Positions 38,801 to 53,800 of a DNA stretch of 60,000 bases are shown in pieces; the stretch's first letter is position 1, and each line of letters opens with the position of its first letter. The notes under the pieces are model-generated. The model was not told where the DNA came from and did not search any database. It was given only the letters and a program-made list of their open reading frames with translations. Source of the stretch: Antedon mediterranea (taxonomy: Eukaryota; Echinodermata; Crinoidea; Comatulida; Antedonidae); the NCBI RefSeq assembly GCF_964355755.1, contig NC_092674.1, forward strand, positions 4,781,001 to 4,841,000, given 5' to 3'. Both the position numbers and the translations under genes were made by a program.

Positions 38801-41800
38801 CAACACAATATATTTGTATCTACTAAATCGACCATCAAAGATAGTATCAATATTTTCTTTAAAACGTTATCTATTTGTAATTTCTGTCGAAACAAGTAGC
38901 TTACATAGGAACGTAAAGATAATAGAACTCTGGGGACACCTCCAGGACACAACAAATTGTCCCTTGTTTGAATATGGGTTGGCTGTAGTATAAAAATAAT
39001 AGTATATAAATTTTGTCCATCATTCATATCAAAGTAAAGTTTGTGGGTGGGTAGCATGTGGAGTGGGAGGAAAGGGTGTGTGGTGGGTGGGGGTAGCATG
39101 TGGAGTGGGAGGAAAGGGTGTGTGGTGGGTGGGGGTAGCATGTGGAGTGGGAGGAAAGGGTGTGTGGTGGGTGGGGGTAGCATGTGGAGTGGGAGGAAAG
39201 GGTGTGTGGTGGGTGGGGGTAGCATGTGGAGTGGGAGGAAAGGGTGTGTGGTGGGTGGGGGTAGCATGTGGAGTGGGAGGAAAGGGTGTGTGGTGGGTGG
39301 GGGTAGCATGTGGAGTGGGAGGAAAGGGTGTGTGGTGGATGGGGGTAGCATGTGGAGTGGGAGGAAAGGGTGTGTGGTGGGTGGGGTAGCATGTGGAGTG
39401 GGAGGAAAGGGTGTGTGGTAGGTGTATCCAAAAGAAAGAGTTATACTGTATTATTATTATGTTTAAATTTACTTTACTGTGTACAGTTATTGACATTATT
39501 AATATTACTATATAGATATTATTCATTTTTAACTTGTATTAAGTTGTATGTTACAGGGGTTGCGGACACAAATGTGTTATGGCGCTCTGTTGCTGTCGCA
39601 ACCCCTGGACCGCTTGTTGTCGAATAAAGAAATGAAAAATGAAATGAAAATGCATTGTACAACACTTTCAAGAAGTACCACTATATATTAACATTCCATA
39701 ATGCCTCGTAATAATATTTCTCTCTTATTCAATCTTTCAGTACTTTAGGATACAACAAAAATAGTACTTTATTTCACCTGGGAATGAATAAAGAAAGTGT
39801 GGTACGAGAACTGCCACTCACAAACCTATTTAATTTTACGCTGGTGGTAAACGAGATAAACGTGGCCCCAGAAGCACAGGGTATATTTAAAGTGAGTATA
39901 GTATTATACAGATATTGACTGCTTAGAGGTTAAATATAAGATTTGACATCCCCGAGGGAATGATATTATGTTCGAGGGAGTATTACCGTATTCTTAGCAT
40001 TCCAGTCATCACCTATCTACAGTAGCCATGTTTATTCAACCTTTGCCTTGTAATAATGTGTATAAAAAATTGAGATACAACATTAAAAATCGCAAATAGG
40101 AGGTTTTATTACTCGGGGATTGAGCATGTTTTGATAATGAAACTAATTACACTATCACAGAACATCATAATGTGTGTGCGCATTTGAATTTCATGAAAGT
40201 AAAGTTTGAAATATGTATATTTTGCAATATGTAAATGATGAAAAAAGTTTATGATTCCTCAAGGAACCATTTCAAAATCAAATAAATATACAAATAATGA
40301 ATGTTTATGTTGGATGGTGAGAATATTTCATGAAGATTGACTGCTGAGCTTCAACTCATGAAATATCCTCTCTGTTCAACACATGAAATATCCTACCCGT
40401 TCAACTCGTAAAATATTCTCTCCATTCAACTCATGAAATATTCTCTCCATTCAACTCATGAAATATTCTCTCCATTCAATTCATCAACTATTCTCTCCAT
40501 TCAACTCATGAAATATTCTCTCCATTCAACTCATGAAATATTCTCTCCATTCAACTCATGAAATATTCTCTCCATTCAACTCATGAAATATTCTCTCCAT
40601 TCATCTCATGGAATATTCTTTCCATTCAACTCATGAAATATTCTTTCCATTCAATGAATATAAAAAAATCATTATTTGTTTTATAACACACCTAATTACT
40701 AATATCTTTTTTGTTCTTTTCAAGATTGAAAATTTTAATGACACAATATCAATTCCACCACAATTGATGGACACGTCGGTTAGTCTACGTTTTCTCCCGG
40801 AAGCATCGGACAAACCAATGTCATCAATATTGCGGCTTAGTACCAATGCATCGGTCTTTACAGCTCCGGTTATTAGCTATTCTGGTAAACTTAAGGTGAG
40901 AACACTTTTACAAACGTCAGCACATCATCAGTAATATTCTTATCAATATTGTGCCCATTGTCACATTGAATCGAAGCCCAGATAACAGCTTTTAAATTAT
41001 AATTACACTAATATTAAATTATTATTTTTTACAGTATCTTATAAATGGAAAGCAGGAATCACAAATTAACTTTGGGTCATTAAGCCTCGAAGAAGAGAGG
41101 TCTATACAGGTCACAATTATTAACGATAATCCTGTGGAAGTAAGTAGTAGTAGTAGTAGGATCCTAATGTTAGTGTGTGTGTTTTTATGTTGTAGTGAGT
41201 CATAACTGTGTTTCGATAAGTGTTCATACAAAGTACAAAAACCTTAGATTTATTAGTAATGTCTCTTGCTTGTCACAAAGAATAGTAAAAAATCACCATG
41301 AATATAAAATAATCGCATGATAAAAATATCATAAAAAGGGGTAAAAAACTGACAGTATTACATAACAAAAGGATAAAATACTGTACAAATGCAGCATTAA
41401 TATTAACATTTTATAAAAAGTGTAAAACATTGACAAATAGTAAAATATCATAAATGAGTAAAATAAATTCAATAATTAAAATCATTAATGAACAAAAATG
41501 CTTTGTGTTTATTTATCATATTCATTCTTTATTTGGATTTACACATTAGATCGGTGGCAAAATAACAATATAGCATAACATTATAAAATACAAAGAAAGA
41601 AATAATTTAATTACATACAGAAAAGTATATGGTGTATATTTTTGGGGTGAAACATTCTTCTAATTTTAAAACAAATTCTTTATCGCACTTATCAAAATGA
41701 TTATGTCTCTATTTTAATTATCAATTTTATTCAAAAACAAAACTAATGTAATTTTATAGCCCTTAATATTTTCAATGATATTACGTGTATTTTGTTTCAC

Positions 41801-44800
41801 CTTTTAAAGCCATTTGGCCCCTGGAAGTTTCATTCCACTTAAACATTAGTTAATCAAACACAAGCCTAGCCAATTAATAAGCCATTAGGATTATTGATCG
41901 TAGCATAGAACGTAAACTGCATAAAATTAAGATTTATTATTAGAGGAGGAGAAAATAAATATTGGATATTGACATTATTAATTATCCTAATAAATTACTT
42001 TCTATTCTTAGGTATTTACATTTTTTTTAATTTTTGGAATATGTATGAACTTGACTATTTAGTTTGTTTCTCACTAGCCCAATAATTAGCCCATTGGGCT
42101 TATTGAATGTACCATTCAATAATCTGTTTATAAAATATCTTTATCGTGTTAAATTTGTGTTAGTTTTTTGGAGGGTTGGTGGGGTGTGAAGGAAGTGGTG
42201 AGAGGAGAGATTGGGGAAGTCAAGTGAACCATACTGGACTGATAATTTTTTTTACTTGTCCATTGGTGATAAATCTATGCTTGCTTGCCCAAAGTGATAA
42301 TTACTGGATACTGGGCTAGTCTTAATTAATTAATTAAAGATTATTATTATTATTGTCCCTCTGAAAAAAATCATTCAAATCAACTTTTGTTGAATATACC
42401 ATTTTAATGTCAAATAAAAGTTAACCACTTTGAACAAAAATTATAATGAAAACAAAATGTATTTGCCTGAAAAACTGTAAATTTATTTAAAATCAGTACA
42501 TTTTAAAGGTTTACATAATTTCATCTGTGATATGTTTTACAAATTAATTATTTAATTTTTTTATTTTATTTTCGTCTTAGGTTGTGATTGATTATTTAAA
42601 TGGCAGTTTACCAGATTGTGCAGTTACTTTACAACTACTTGGCATAGCTGAAGGAGACCCAGCAAGTCCACAATTAGCTGACAAAACATCAACAGACAAG
42701 GTTTATCCAGTATGTATGATTAGTGTCATTTCAGGGTATAACCAATAAGGTGGAGTTACAGCTTAGGTTGTGATGTTAAGCTGCCAATCCCAGGGTCATA
42801 GGTTAAAACATTTTGTGTAGTGTATCTTTGTGTATATGATAAATAAGAGGATTTGTAAATAGAAAAGCCCATTTATATTAGTCTAATTGGGAAACTTGTT
42901 CATTTGTGTGAGTGTGTGTATAAATAACTCTTTAGAAAGTATTACTGTAAAGCTCTGTCTACAATATCAAACTAGTTTGACAAAAAAGTGTGCCCAAATA
43001 TGGTAGTGATATGCCCAAATATGGTAGTGATATAACATCATCATGTCCATATATGGGCACATCACATTTTTTGTCACATAATGTAGACAGAGCTTAAGTC
43101 GCCATATTAATATTTATTGAAGGAATATTTGATGTGCATACAATGTTCATTTCTATACATCATTATAAATAACCAAATTATTTTGTTCAGGTTGTTCTAC
43201 CTCCAAATCACTACGCAGTCTTTCAAGTCTCAGTTGTAGCATCATCAGATGAAGGGACATTTGTTAGCGCCCTCAATGTTCGTACAAAATACCAAACTCT
43301 TGCAATCGCCATGGTGATTACAACACTAGAAGGCTGTTTATTTTTATCTCCCGAGAGCATTCAATTAAAGCCATCTTTTCCTGTAAGTAGAACAACTGTT
43401 ATATGTTTACTGCAGTAATAGTCTTAATGCAGTAATATGATATAAGTTAGGTATGCAGTACACCATGTGTTTTCAAAAGTTAGTTTATCACATTTCGGTC
43501 GTTAAGCTCTGTCTACACTATGACAAAAAATGTGATGAGCCCATTTATGGACATGATGATATCACTACCACATTTGGGCTTATCACTACCATATTTGGGC
43601 ACATCACACTTTTTTGGTCAAACTATCCAGTACTGTACAGAGGCGATGCTAAAAGCAACAGTACAAAAATTATAATTAATTCATTAATAATTTAATATTT
43701 ATTATTATTAATTTAAATATTCCTGATTTTAAATTATATGAAGTGAAAAAAAATTCTTGGCAAGAATAATTTTTGGCAAGGAAGTACATACGATTGATTC
43801 AAATTAACAATATTTCATTTCTTTTTTTTTTTTTTTTATTTGAAATCATAATGTATTTGCGTGATAGGAATGAAACTCTGTTTACACTATCAAACTTTAT
43901 GTGACAAAAAAATGTGATGTACCTATATATGGACACAATGATGTCATATCACTACCATTTTTGGGCACATCACACTTTTTTTATTTGATTGTGTAGACAG
44001 AGCTTTACAGAGTAGACATAATATGAACCGGGACTCTTGTATTAGTAAGCAAACCACCAAGTTACAGTGCCATATTTTATTTTTTCTTGCAGGGACTAGT
44101 TGTTTCACAAACTATTTATGTAACAAATAATTTTGGACAATCGATGCAATTAGAAAGTGTAGAACCAGATCCTCCAGATGCAAGGTTTTATCATAGACTG
44201 CCTAAAAAAGTAGATAAAGTCACCATTCCTGGTTATGCTAAGGCTAAGGTAAGACCGTATAACAAATTAAAAAAAAAATTCTTTTTTATTATTATTTTTT
44301 ACTTTTATTTGGTTTCCAGCTGCATAATGAATTGCTTCTATTCCAAACAGCAGTAAAAATAGTGTTTAAAAATTGGCCATTTTTCATAAAAATTGATGTA
44401 CTAAGTGTTATATAGTACATACATTTTTTTCTTAAAAATTGCCAAAATATATAAAATAAACTAAAAAAGACTAGGCCTAGCCATTAAACACAAGAGCAAT
44501 CGTAGACTATATTTTGTCAGTTAGATTGAGTACTTTGGTAGATATATGTCCTTAATAAATATTATTATACGATGTATTTGACAATTTTGTATTATAAATT
44601 TGGATATCTTATATTAAAACTCTGTCTACACTACAAACTTTATGTGACAAAAAAATGTGCCCATATATATATACCTGTATAATATATAAATCCAAAGGCA
44701 AATTACTGCACAAATGACAGTGCTGTGTGGGTATCAGTGGCTGAATCTCAATGGAGATACAACAACATTTATTCATAAAAAAAACACATAAATAGTACAA

Positions 44801-47800
44801 ACAGAAGGCAGCCAACGGCTGAAATATTCTGCAAACAATTCAAAAGAATCTAATAACAATATAATATATGGATATGATGATGTCATATCACTACCATATT
44901 TAAGCATATCACTACCATATTTGAGCACATCACACTTTTTTGTCAAACTAGTTTGATAGTGTAGACAAAGTTTTATGATTGGGTACATTGTCTAAAATTC
45001 ATTTCTAATTTGGAAGATTACAGTAATTCATATTTTGTCTGGATTTCCTACAGTTTGAGGATTGTTTTTAAATCTCCCCTTTTGTGAAATCTTCAAAGCA
45101 GTTACAGGTACATTTCTCGTCCTGTAATCTCACTCAGATTAATAAGGTCAGTCGAAAGGAAGAGCTTAATACAAAATGACACAAGTGTTACTCCAGAGGG
45201 AGTCTTGTGGTCGGAACAAAGACGACAACAGGTGAAAGATAAGTGACAGACTCCAAACTGTCACACACGTCCCATCACCAAAGTGAAATGAAAATATATT
45301 ATTTTTTTGAAATGCATCATATTCTTTCTTTATTCACTTGAAGAAAAAAATATGATATACCCTATCCATAAATGGTATAGCCCACAAACCTAATCATCCT
45401 CACCAATCAATAATGATATTACTTTACTTAAAATGATTTCTTAATTTACTTATTCAGATTGGAAAAATTGTTTTTGATGTCCGAAAAAATTGTGGAAAAT
45501 CATGTTACATAGGAATGCCATTAGAATCAGGACGTAAGTTGTTTTTCTTAAGACTACACTATCTGAAATATTCACATTGTCAACATCATCTGTCTGTAAT
45601 TACCGCTATTACAAAACCCTTATGCTAAAGTATAGGGTATGCTACAGGACCACCCTTGCCTTTTAAAATAATTTGTAAGCAAAACTCTCTTTCTCATACA
45701 ATTATGATAACTATTTAACACTAAAAGTAAGTACAAAATACAAAATGTTTTATTAAATTAGTGAAATATTGAACTTTCATTTTTGTGTTTTCTAAATTTT
45801 TTATCCCACTTTGGTTGATTATTTGCAATATTAATTTAAATAAAATGATAACGTAGTGTAATATTGTACCGTAATATTATTGTAAATGTAATACATTATT
45901 TATTAATTAATTTTTATTAATAATGTATATGTTACAATAAATTATAATAATTGTATTATATCACATCACCTTTATTTACTGATAACAAGTGAACCCCATA
46001 AAACAATTGAATTTTTGTCGGAAATTCTCGCTTAATGTAATAACTTAATTGTCTGAAGTACAGTATGATCCATCTATGACTAACAATGTCTATACAAAAC
46101 AGCCAATGTATATATTATACTGTAGTATGATTAATAATTTATTTGCATTGCGCGATATTTAATTGGGTCATCGTTTACATAATCATTATTCTATTTATTT
46201 ATTTGGCCTCATTGCGTGAATGCAATGAGAATGAGAAAGTAGTATTCATTACCTTGTTTTGTAAATAATTATACATTACATTTAAGTGTTATTATTTGGA
46301 GTTTTTATCTGTGTATGAAACCGATTGGCATTTACTGGTTTATACAAAGATATTATATAATTTACTAGAGTGTGAACTCAACTCCAACTTAATCATAGAG
46401 CATTAAATATAGTCACTAGTTAGAAGTGACACTATCTACTTAGTCTCACACAACAACCACACATTAACCCGAGAATGTATTCATGGCACTGCGTGGTTGC
46501 TAGCGCAACCAAAAATGCGTTCAGCCTGCCTGAGTGACTCCAAGATCACCATTGGAATAGGCTTATTGAAGTAGTCATTTTAAAACTTAATAATTTTCAA
46601 TAAAAACAAACTAAAATTTCAAAAGAAAGAAAGAGATCACTAAATATTTGTTTTTAATAATCTATTTATTCTTCAACTACAGTTTAAGTTTAAAAAAATC
46701 AAGCTAAGATACATAATTTGATAGAAATACAGATCTTTACTGTTTATCAACATAGTAGCGCTGAACGATATTTTTGGGTTGTCTAGCAACCATGCAGCAC
46801 CCTCTATCGTTGGGATGTCACACCGTGATACTCTATAGCTTTGCATCAGGGTGTTGAGTAATTTGTCAAATGTTTAGCCCTACTCTGACGTAATTTTATA
46901 CTTCATATACTGTAATATACTAAGTACATCTCCCACTCGAGAATTACTTAATAATAATATTTATTTCTACAAATAATAGATCAAAATATAGAGTAACATA
47001 ATAAATATACAACTGATAATGAACATAATTAATATAATGCAAGAAAAGAAATATATAAGTGGAAACTTGCAAATTTTTACAGAAGTATTCCTAATGTACT
47101 TAAAGTATAAAGTACAAATTACGTCAGAGAAGGGCAAAACATCTGACCAATTTTTGGTTTTGTTGTTATGTTTGATAGTATCATATGAATGTTTATATAG
47201 TATTTACAACAAAAATAGTTGAATATTTGCGTATTAAATTGCTACATAGTTTATTGTTAAACATATTATTGAGCCATAAATCATTTGGTTTTGCTGGTAT
47301 TTGCTAGATTTCAACATGAAATGATTCTAAATTAAATAAATGTTATTGATTGAGTCAGTTGCGATTGACTTTGCAATGGATATACAAAATATATTATATC
47401 AAGAAAAGAAAAAAATATTTTGCAAGACTACACATATATTAAATACATTTTTTTTAAATCAAAATGTTACTTTTCTTTCTAATTGTAGGTGGTGTTGATT
47501 GGAAAAATTCTTTAGTATTGGATCATACCACAGGTAATCTGGACCTGGATTGTTATGAGCCAATTTGGAGTTCATGGTTAAACATTTATAGAGGCAACAA
47601 ACACAAGTGAGTACCACCTATAGTTGAGTTGACGCTCCCAATACTGGACTACAAAACCGGAAAAATTCTCCCCAAACCAGACTTTGTATATATGTCTAAA
47701 AGCTTTGGAAAAATGTTGTTTTGAATCGGACATAATTTTGATATGCTTATACAGTAAAACCCCTCTTTTGTGACAACCCTATTCAGAGGACATTTCTATT

Positions 47801-50800
47801 AAGGGGACACTTTCCAATGACAGGAACAAAGGAAAATATATGTTTTAACACAACAACCAACCCCTATTCAGGGAACACCTCTATTAAGGAGCACATTTCT
47901 TGGTCCCATGGTGTCCCCTTAATAGAGGGTCTACTGTATAAGAATATTTTTTAGTCTCTGTCTACACTATCAAACTTTATGTGCCCATATATATACACGA
48001 TAACATCATATTACTACCATATTTGGGCACATAACACTTTTATTGTCAAACTAGTTTGATAGTGTAGACAGAGGTTAAAAGCAGTAATAAATATTAAGAC
48101 TAATTCTTTCCTTTTTGGTATTTTAGACTTAATACTACAATGAATTTCAACAGCAATCTAGTTCACAATATCATAATTCCAGTAAAAGCAGAGCTGACAT
48201 GGCCCAGGATTGTACAATCAGATACAGTTACATTTCCACATACATACATAGGAACAACATCTGTAAGTTACTGCTAATTGCTTTAGTTACCATTTGACCT
48301 TCCTTCGCCCATGCATCGCCTTAAATATAAAAGCTAAAAGAGCCTCATCTAGTAAATCAATTCTTTGAAATCTGATTTTTAACCGTCAATAATGATAAAT
48401 GTAAAAACCCATAATATAGCTATCTAACAGACATAACTGTAACCTTCCTATTTTGTATCACCTTCCATTTTAATTTTGTGCAATGAAAATGTGCATCGCT
48501 ATAACTGCTCTACACAAACCATGTATTTTTAATGGGCCTGGCCTTCAACTTTCGGTAGTGGTGGATTGTATCATTTTTTTAATGGGAAATATACTTGTAT
48601 TGTTTTATAGAGCATTGCAGTGAATCTTAAAAATCCTAGTAACCAACTACTCGTAGTACAGGTAGTGCCAATATCAGAATACCCAGCACCAATGATGATG
48701 GAAGATGTTCTACAAAAAAGGTAACAACTTTAAACAATCAATGCTATAAATAACACACCTCAATAAATTGCCTATGCGATGTAGAATCTTCAAATGCTCA
48801 TTTAATTCATCTGTCAACAAAGACGTGTAGTTTCCGTTTCTTTTCGTAGGCATTTGAAATTGTTTGCCTATCTCTATCCGTCAGGCAACTTCAGATCTGA
48901 AATATCTTTATTTCAAATTATATTGAAATATTTTCAAGGTTTTTTTTCTCCAGAAGAAAGGAGATGTTTTTGTAGTAATATTGAAATTTGAGATATTCTT
49001 AATAATAATATATTTTAATCAGACATTTTGCAAGCATCGATTTATTCTATTATTTTCAGATTTAAGTATGATAAAATTGAAATAGATGATCCATCCGTGT
49101 TCTATCTTCAAGATATTAAAGAAAAGGTAAACATTATATTTACTTAAAGATATATTGTCCTCCAAAAACATGAAGATTAAGAAAATCAGAAAAAATTATG
49201 TTTTTACTTTTAAAATGACAAAATAAACGAATAAATTCAACCAAAAACTCATTGGCTGGCAGCCAATTTGACTATTTTTTGCTTTAAATTACAGTTTTTT
49301 TCAGGTACTGTAAGTACATTTTTTTCTGATCCAATTTTTGATGAAAGTGAAATGAAAATGGAATATTAAAAATAAAAATTGTAACAAATTATATATTTTC
49401 AGGGGGACAATACAATTTTAAAACTAATAAAGTTATAGCTGAGAATATAATTTTCAATAATACAATTTGAGACACCCATGATAAATGATAGAGCGGCAAT
49501 ATATAACACTACAGCTAATCCCTATTCAGAAAACCATTTAAAGGAACACTTTCTTGAAAACCTTGGTAATATGTTTTAACACTATGGTAAATGATTAAGC
49601 TTGCTGTGAAAAATAACTGTTTTTCTTTTCTTTATATAGGATTCACCAGGTAGAGGCTTACTAAAACATCGAAGTGCAATAGAAAAAACTTTTGGAGTAT
49701 CGCCTAATATATCCGTATTAACCATCAGCATCAAAGCTCATGAAAACATCACAATAAATGTAGGATTTAGACCAACAGATCATCGCGAAAGGATCTCACT
49801 CATTCTTATTAGGTAAATATAACTTTGACTGTGTTTTAATATTGTTTACATGTTGTCATAGCAAATAAACACTAGTAAAATAAGGTTTGGAATTGCACCT
49901 TGTGTTTCCAAAAAAAGGAAATATAGTTGAGAATGTTTTGTTTCGTTTATTTCCACTCATCAAATTTTTAAAACAGTTTAAACATATGTATACATTGTAT
50001 ATAATATGGGTGGATGGAGGTCACAGAACTAGCATTTATCCTAGGCAAATTGTAGCACCAAATTTGTAGGATAAAATTGCAATTAATTTTCAAAATTCTT
50101 TTTCTCTTGTGGCAGAAATAACATGACCATCATGGATGCATTTGTTGTAAAGGGTACCGGAGCGAGAGGGGAACTACGGTTGAATGGAAGAGTGCCAAAT
50201 AGTAATAGTAATCTACTTTTTGAATTAAAACCAACACATTTAGCAGATTGTAATAGTAAGTATTTCCAAAAATATTTTTCTGCCAATCAAAAGATTTTAT
50301 GTGTGAAAGTATTAATAATAAAATTACTTTTTAATAAAGCTCTGTCTACACTATCAAACTTTATGTGACAAAAAAATATAATGTGCCCATATATGGACAT
50401 GACGACATCATATCACTACCATATTTGGGCACGTCACACCTTTTTTCAAACTAGACAGAGTTTTAAATTTAAATAATTTCTTTTTTAGAAACACATTTAA
50501 AAGGAAAAACACCAAACTTTACAGTTGGTAAACAGTTCAAATTAACAAACGAAGGACTGTTGGCTCTACCAATAAAAACGTTTCTAATAAACGGTCAAGA
50601 ATGCGAAGGTTATGGCTTTCGTGTTCGACAATGTCAACCAATGCAGTTAGCACCGGACGACACACCAAAAATAGATATAGCGTATGTTTTTTTTTTTTAT
50701 TGATTTGCATACTTTCAACTTAGAGAATTTCATTTTATGTATTAGGCACATGTGGCCAAGAATTCCCAATAGTAAATGAATCAGATATCAGATAGGTGGT

Positions 50801-53800
50801 AATCCCCCTAAACCAGTTCACCATGTTACTGAAGAGGGTTCTTTAAAGTGTACAAGGATGAACTGTTTATGGTCCTTATCTGAGAAATATAGAAATAATA
50901 GCTTGTTTGCTTTATACTATCTAGTTTGTCTAAGTACTCTCATTTACACTGATGATGGGCTAATGTTGCCTGAAAGCTCTATTTTACAGAACATTTTTAT
51001 ATGTATATTCTTTCTTCACTTACAGATTTACCCCAGACTTTTCCATGTCCAGAGTAACAAGAACACTAACTATTGTTATTGAAGATGGAACAGAGCTAGA
51101 TTACACTCTAATAGCAACATTACCCCCTCACCTTCTTTCAAGTTGCGCTGCGGCCATTCCACGCCCTCAGTGGGAAAACATGCTTTACCTCGGCACAGCA
51201 ATTCTTATGAACGTATTTTTTCTTGGCGTTCTCATGGTTTCGTACCTGGAGTCGTTAAGATTTAGCGAATTGATGCCAACAAGATTTTCACACACAAACG
51301 GAGAGGTTGATAAGTCTAAACGATTTGATCTTAGAACTATCAATGGCCCAGTGGGTACTACAAAAGAAAAGTAAGTATATTTTGTTGTTTAACTATTCAA
51401 TTTATTTCAGAACCAATTATAAATTTGAGTAAAACATTTTTTGTTAATGAATTGAATGTCTCCAAGACTAGAAAAGGTTAAAATGCAGTCATATAGAAAG
51501 TTACCTACATTTTTATTTGTTCTTATCTTTTTTACCCATTCTAGAATTATAGGTTTATTGTCTTTTGCTTTTTTTCTTTCTACAGTAACAACAGTTTATT
51601 AGCAATTATAAAGAAAAAAATTGGTTATGGAAGAAAAACAAATTCATCTCCACCACCCGACACACCTCCTAGTCCGGTTGAGGACGTAGCCAACAATACA
51701 CGCAAAACAGACTCTCGAAATTCCAATCCACGAAAAGTACATCCAGAAAAAGATAGGGTTAAAAATAATTTAGGTCGAGGAAGTCGACATCAACGCACAG
51801 GAAGTGATCAACGAAACAGCGAATCACCTTCTGAAAATTATACACGTAGAGGGCGTTCTTCACGGCATCGACACCATGAAAACAGATATGAACGGAGCAA
51901 TCCGTCACCCAATACGCCAGAAATGGATTTAGAAGAGCAAAATATTATTTTAAACGATCAGGACATAGAAAATACAGCAGTTTCACAAGAACCTTATATT
52001 TATGATTATAGCACTACGCAAAATGAAGAAGAAAATAAAACAGTTAAAAGCAGAAAAAATAGACTACATCACAGAATGGTTGATCATTGTGATGGCAGTA
52101 TTGAACAACAAGAACTTGACGCTGATCATGTTTGTGATGATTCTTCGTCAACGACAACCGAAAACTCCAACGCAGATTCTGAACTTAGTGACAAACCAAA
52201 ACATGTACGTTAAAAGATTGAAATTGATTTTTACTACACTATCAAACTAGTTTGACAAAAAAAGTGTGATGTGCCTAAACATGGTAGGGATATGCCCAAA
52301 TATGGTAGTGATATGTATGTCATGTATATATATGGGCATACCACATTTTTTATCACATAAAGTTTGATAGTGTAGACAAGGCTTTATATGAGTATTATGA
52401 TGAAATTATGTCCATGGCATAACACATGCTTAATTATAATTTTGAATTCTACCACAAAAAAAATTTCATTTAACCTATTTTTTCAAATGTCTGAATCTGC
52501 TTATGATTTAGAGGCATCCATCATCCTAGAGTACATATTCTGTAGTACATTATCCTAGAGTACATTATCCTAGAGTACATTATCCTAGTACTGTAGAGTC
52601 AACTGCATGGTGGTATGACTGTCTAGGAGAATCAATCAATTCTGACACTACAGCCAACAAAATATACACATTTTGAGTATTATTCAACCTACTTCTATAC
52701 GTGGTAACATTTGATAATCGGAAACATTTTGCATTATTTCTAATTTTTAAATGACCCACACCATTTCATTAAATTACTATTTTTCTTTAACCAGTATGCA
52801 GACCTCGATGAGATAGATCTAATTGCACCAGCGATGGACTCTCAGAATCGCAAGGCAAGCAAAAAAGACAAAAGTAACAACCCAGATGAGACTAAATTTG
52901 AAAGTATTAAACGAAACAAACCACGACGACACACAAGAGCCTTCAATGGAGATGTCTGTAGGCCAAGGTAACTATTTCATTATTTGTAATTTAAAGCTCT
53001 GTCTACACTCTGTCTACACTCTATCAAACTCTATGTGACAACAATATGTGATGTGCCCATGTATGGACATGATGTCATATCACTACCATATTTGGGCACA
53101 TCACATTTTTCTGTCAAACTAGTTTGATATTGTGGACAGAGTGTAAAATACCTGCTCAAGTATTGTAAAAGTACAGTAACAACTATCTTTGTGAACTTAC
53201 TAATTGACTATGTTGTGAGCAATGTTGATAAATAATAATAATATATTTATTGATATATTAATTGTCATTACAGCACACTTGAGCTGCCCTACACCACGCC
53301 TCTTGAAGCAAGAAAAAGACAACACAAACCAACAACAGCCATCAAAGAGTCATGTACTTCGCCACACGCCATAGCGGCAAAGATCACTGCTCAGGCAACC
53401 AAGAAGAACATCCGTCTTCAGATGGCTAAAAACAAAGCAGAGAAAGCAAGATCCGATGACACAGCAAGCACATGTAGCAGTAGTGACTTGGATAAGGACT
53501 CGCCACCACCGTTGTGGGATCAAGCCAAACCAATGCCACATGATGGGGGTAAGTGCCATATGCCGACATGTTGGTGATCATGATATATCACATATTCCAT
53601 GATGTATGTCTATTAAAAACCATTGTAAATGCCTGTTGCCACATTTGAGAAGGACAGTGAATGAAATGTTGTTGTTTATTCATTTCAAGGCCGTAGCGAG
53701 AGGTTAAAAACAGACAAGGCAAAGATGCTTTAAAAATAATTATTCATATAAAATATGACGATCTGTGCAGGGGAATTGGGGTGGGTGGTAAAAATTGAAA

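Larger units (their letters stand above)
36763..39740 (+). other. TMEM131 intron 11 (3.0 kb)
   Basis: It holds the dispersed element at 36885, a MITE, a T-run at 38241-38255, the G-rich minisatellite and otherwise AT-rich DNA with no gene seen. Confidence 0.6.

Noticed and set aside
38755-39627. Several long open frames on both strands around 39 kb (up to 198 codons)
   Set aside because: They are read through a 42-bp minisatellite whose unit is divisible by three, so frames stay open automatically; the peptides are pure repeats with no splice or family support.
42701-42709. Alternative donor GTTTAT at 42701 for exon 15
   Set aside because: Weaker than GTATGT at 42710; both are in phase and differ by three codons, so it cannot be fully excluded.
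46480-46805. Inverted 'ggttgctagc' / 'tctagcaacc' pair as a TIR element or RFX sites
   Set aside because: The inverted match is short and interrupted, and neither half is a complete X-box; not strong enough to annotate.
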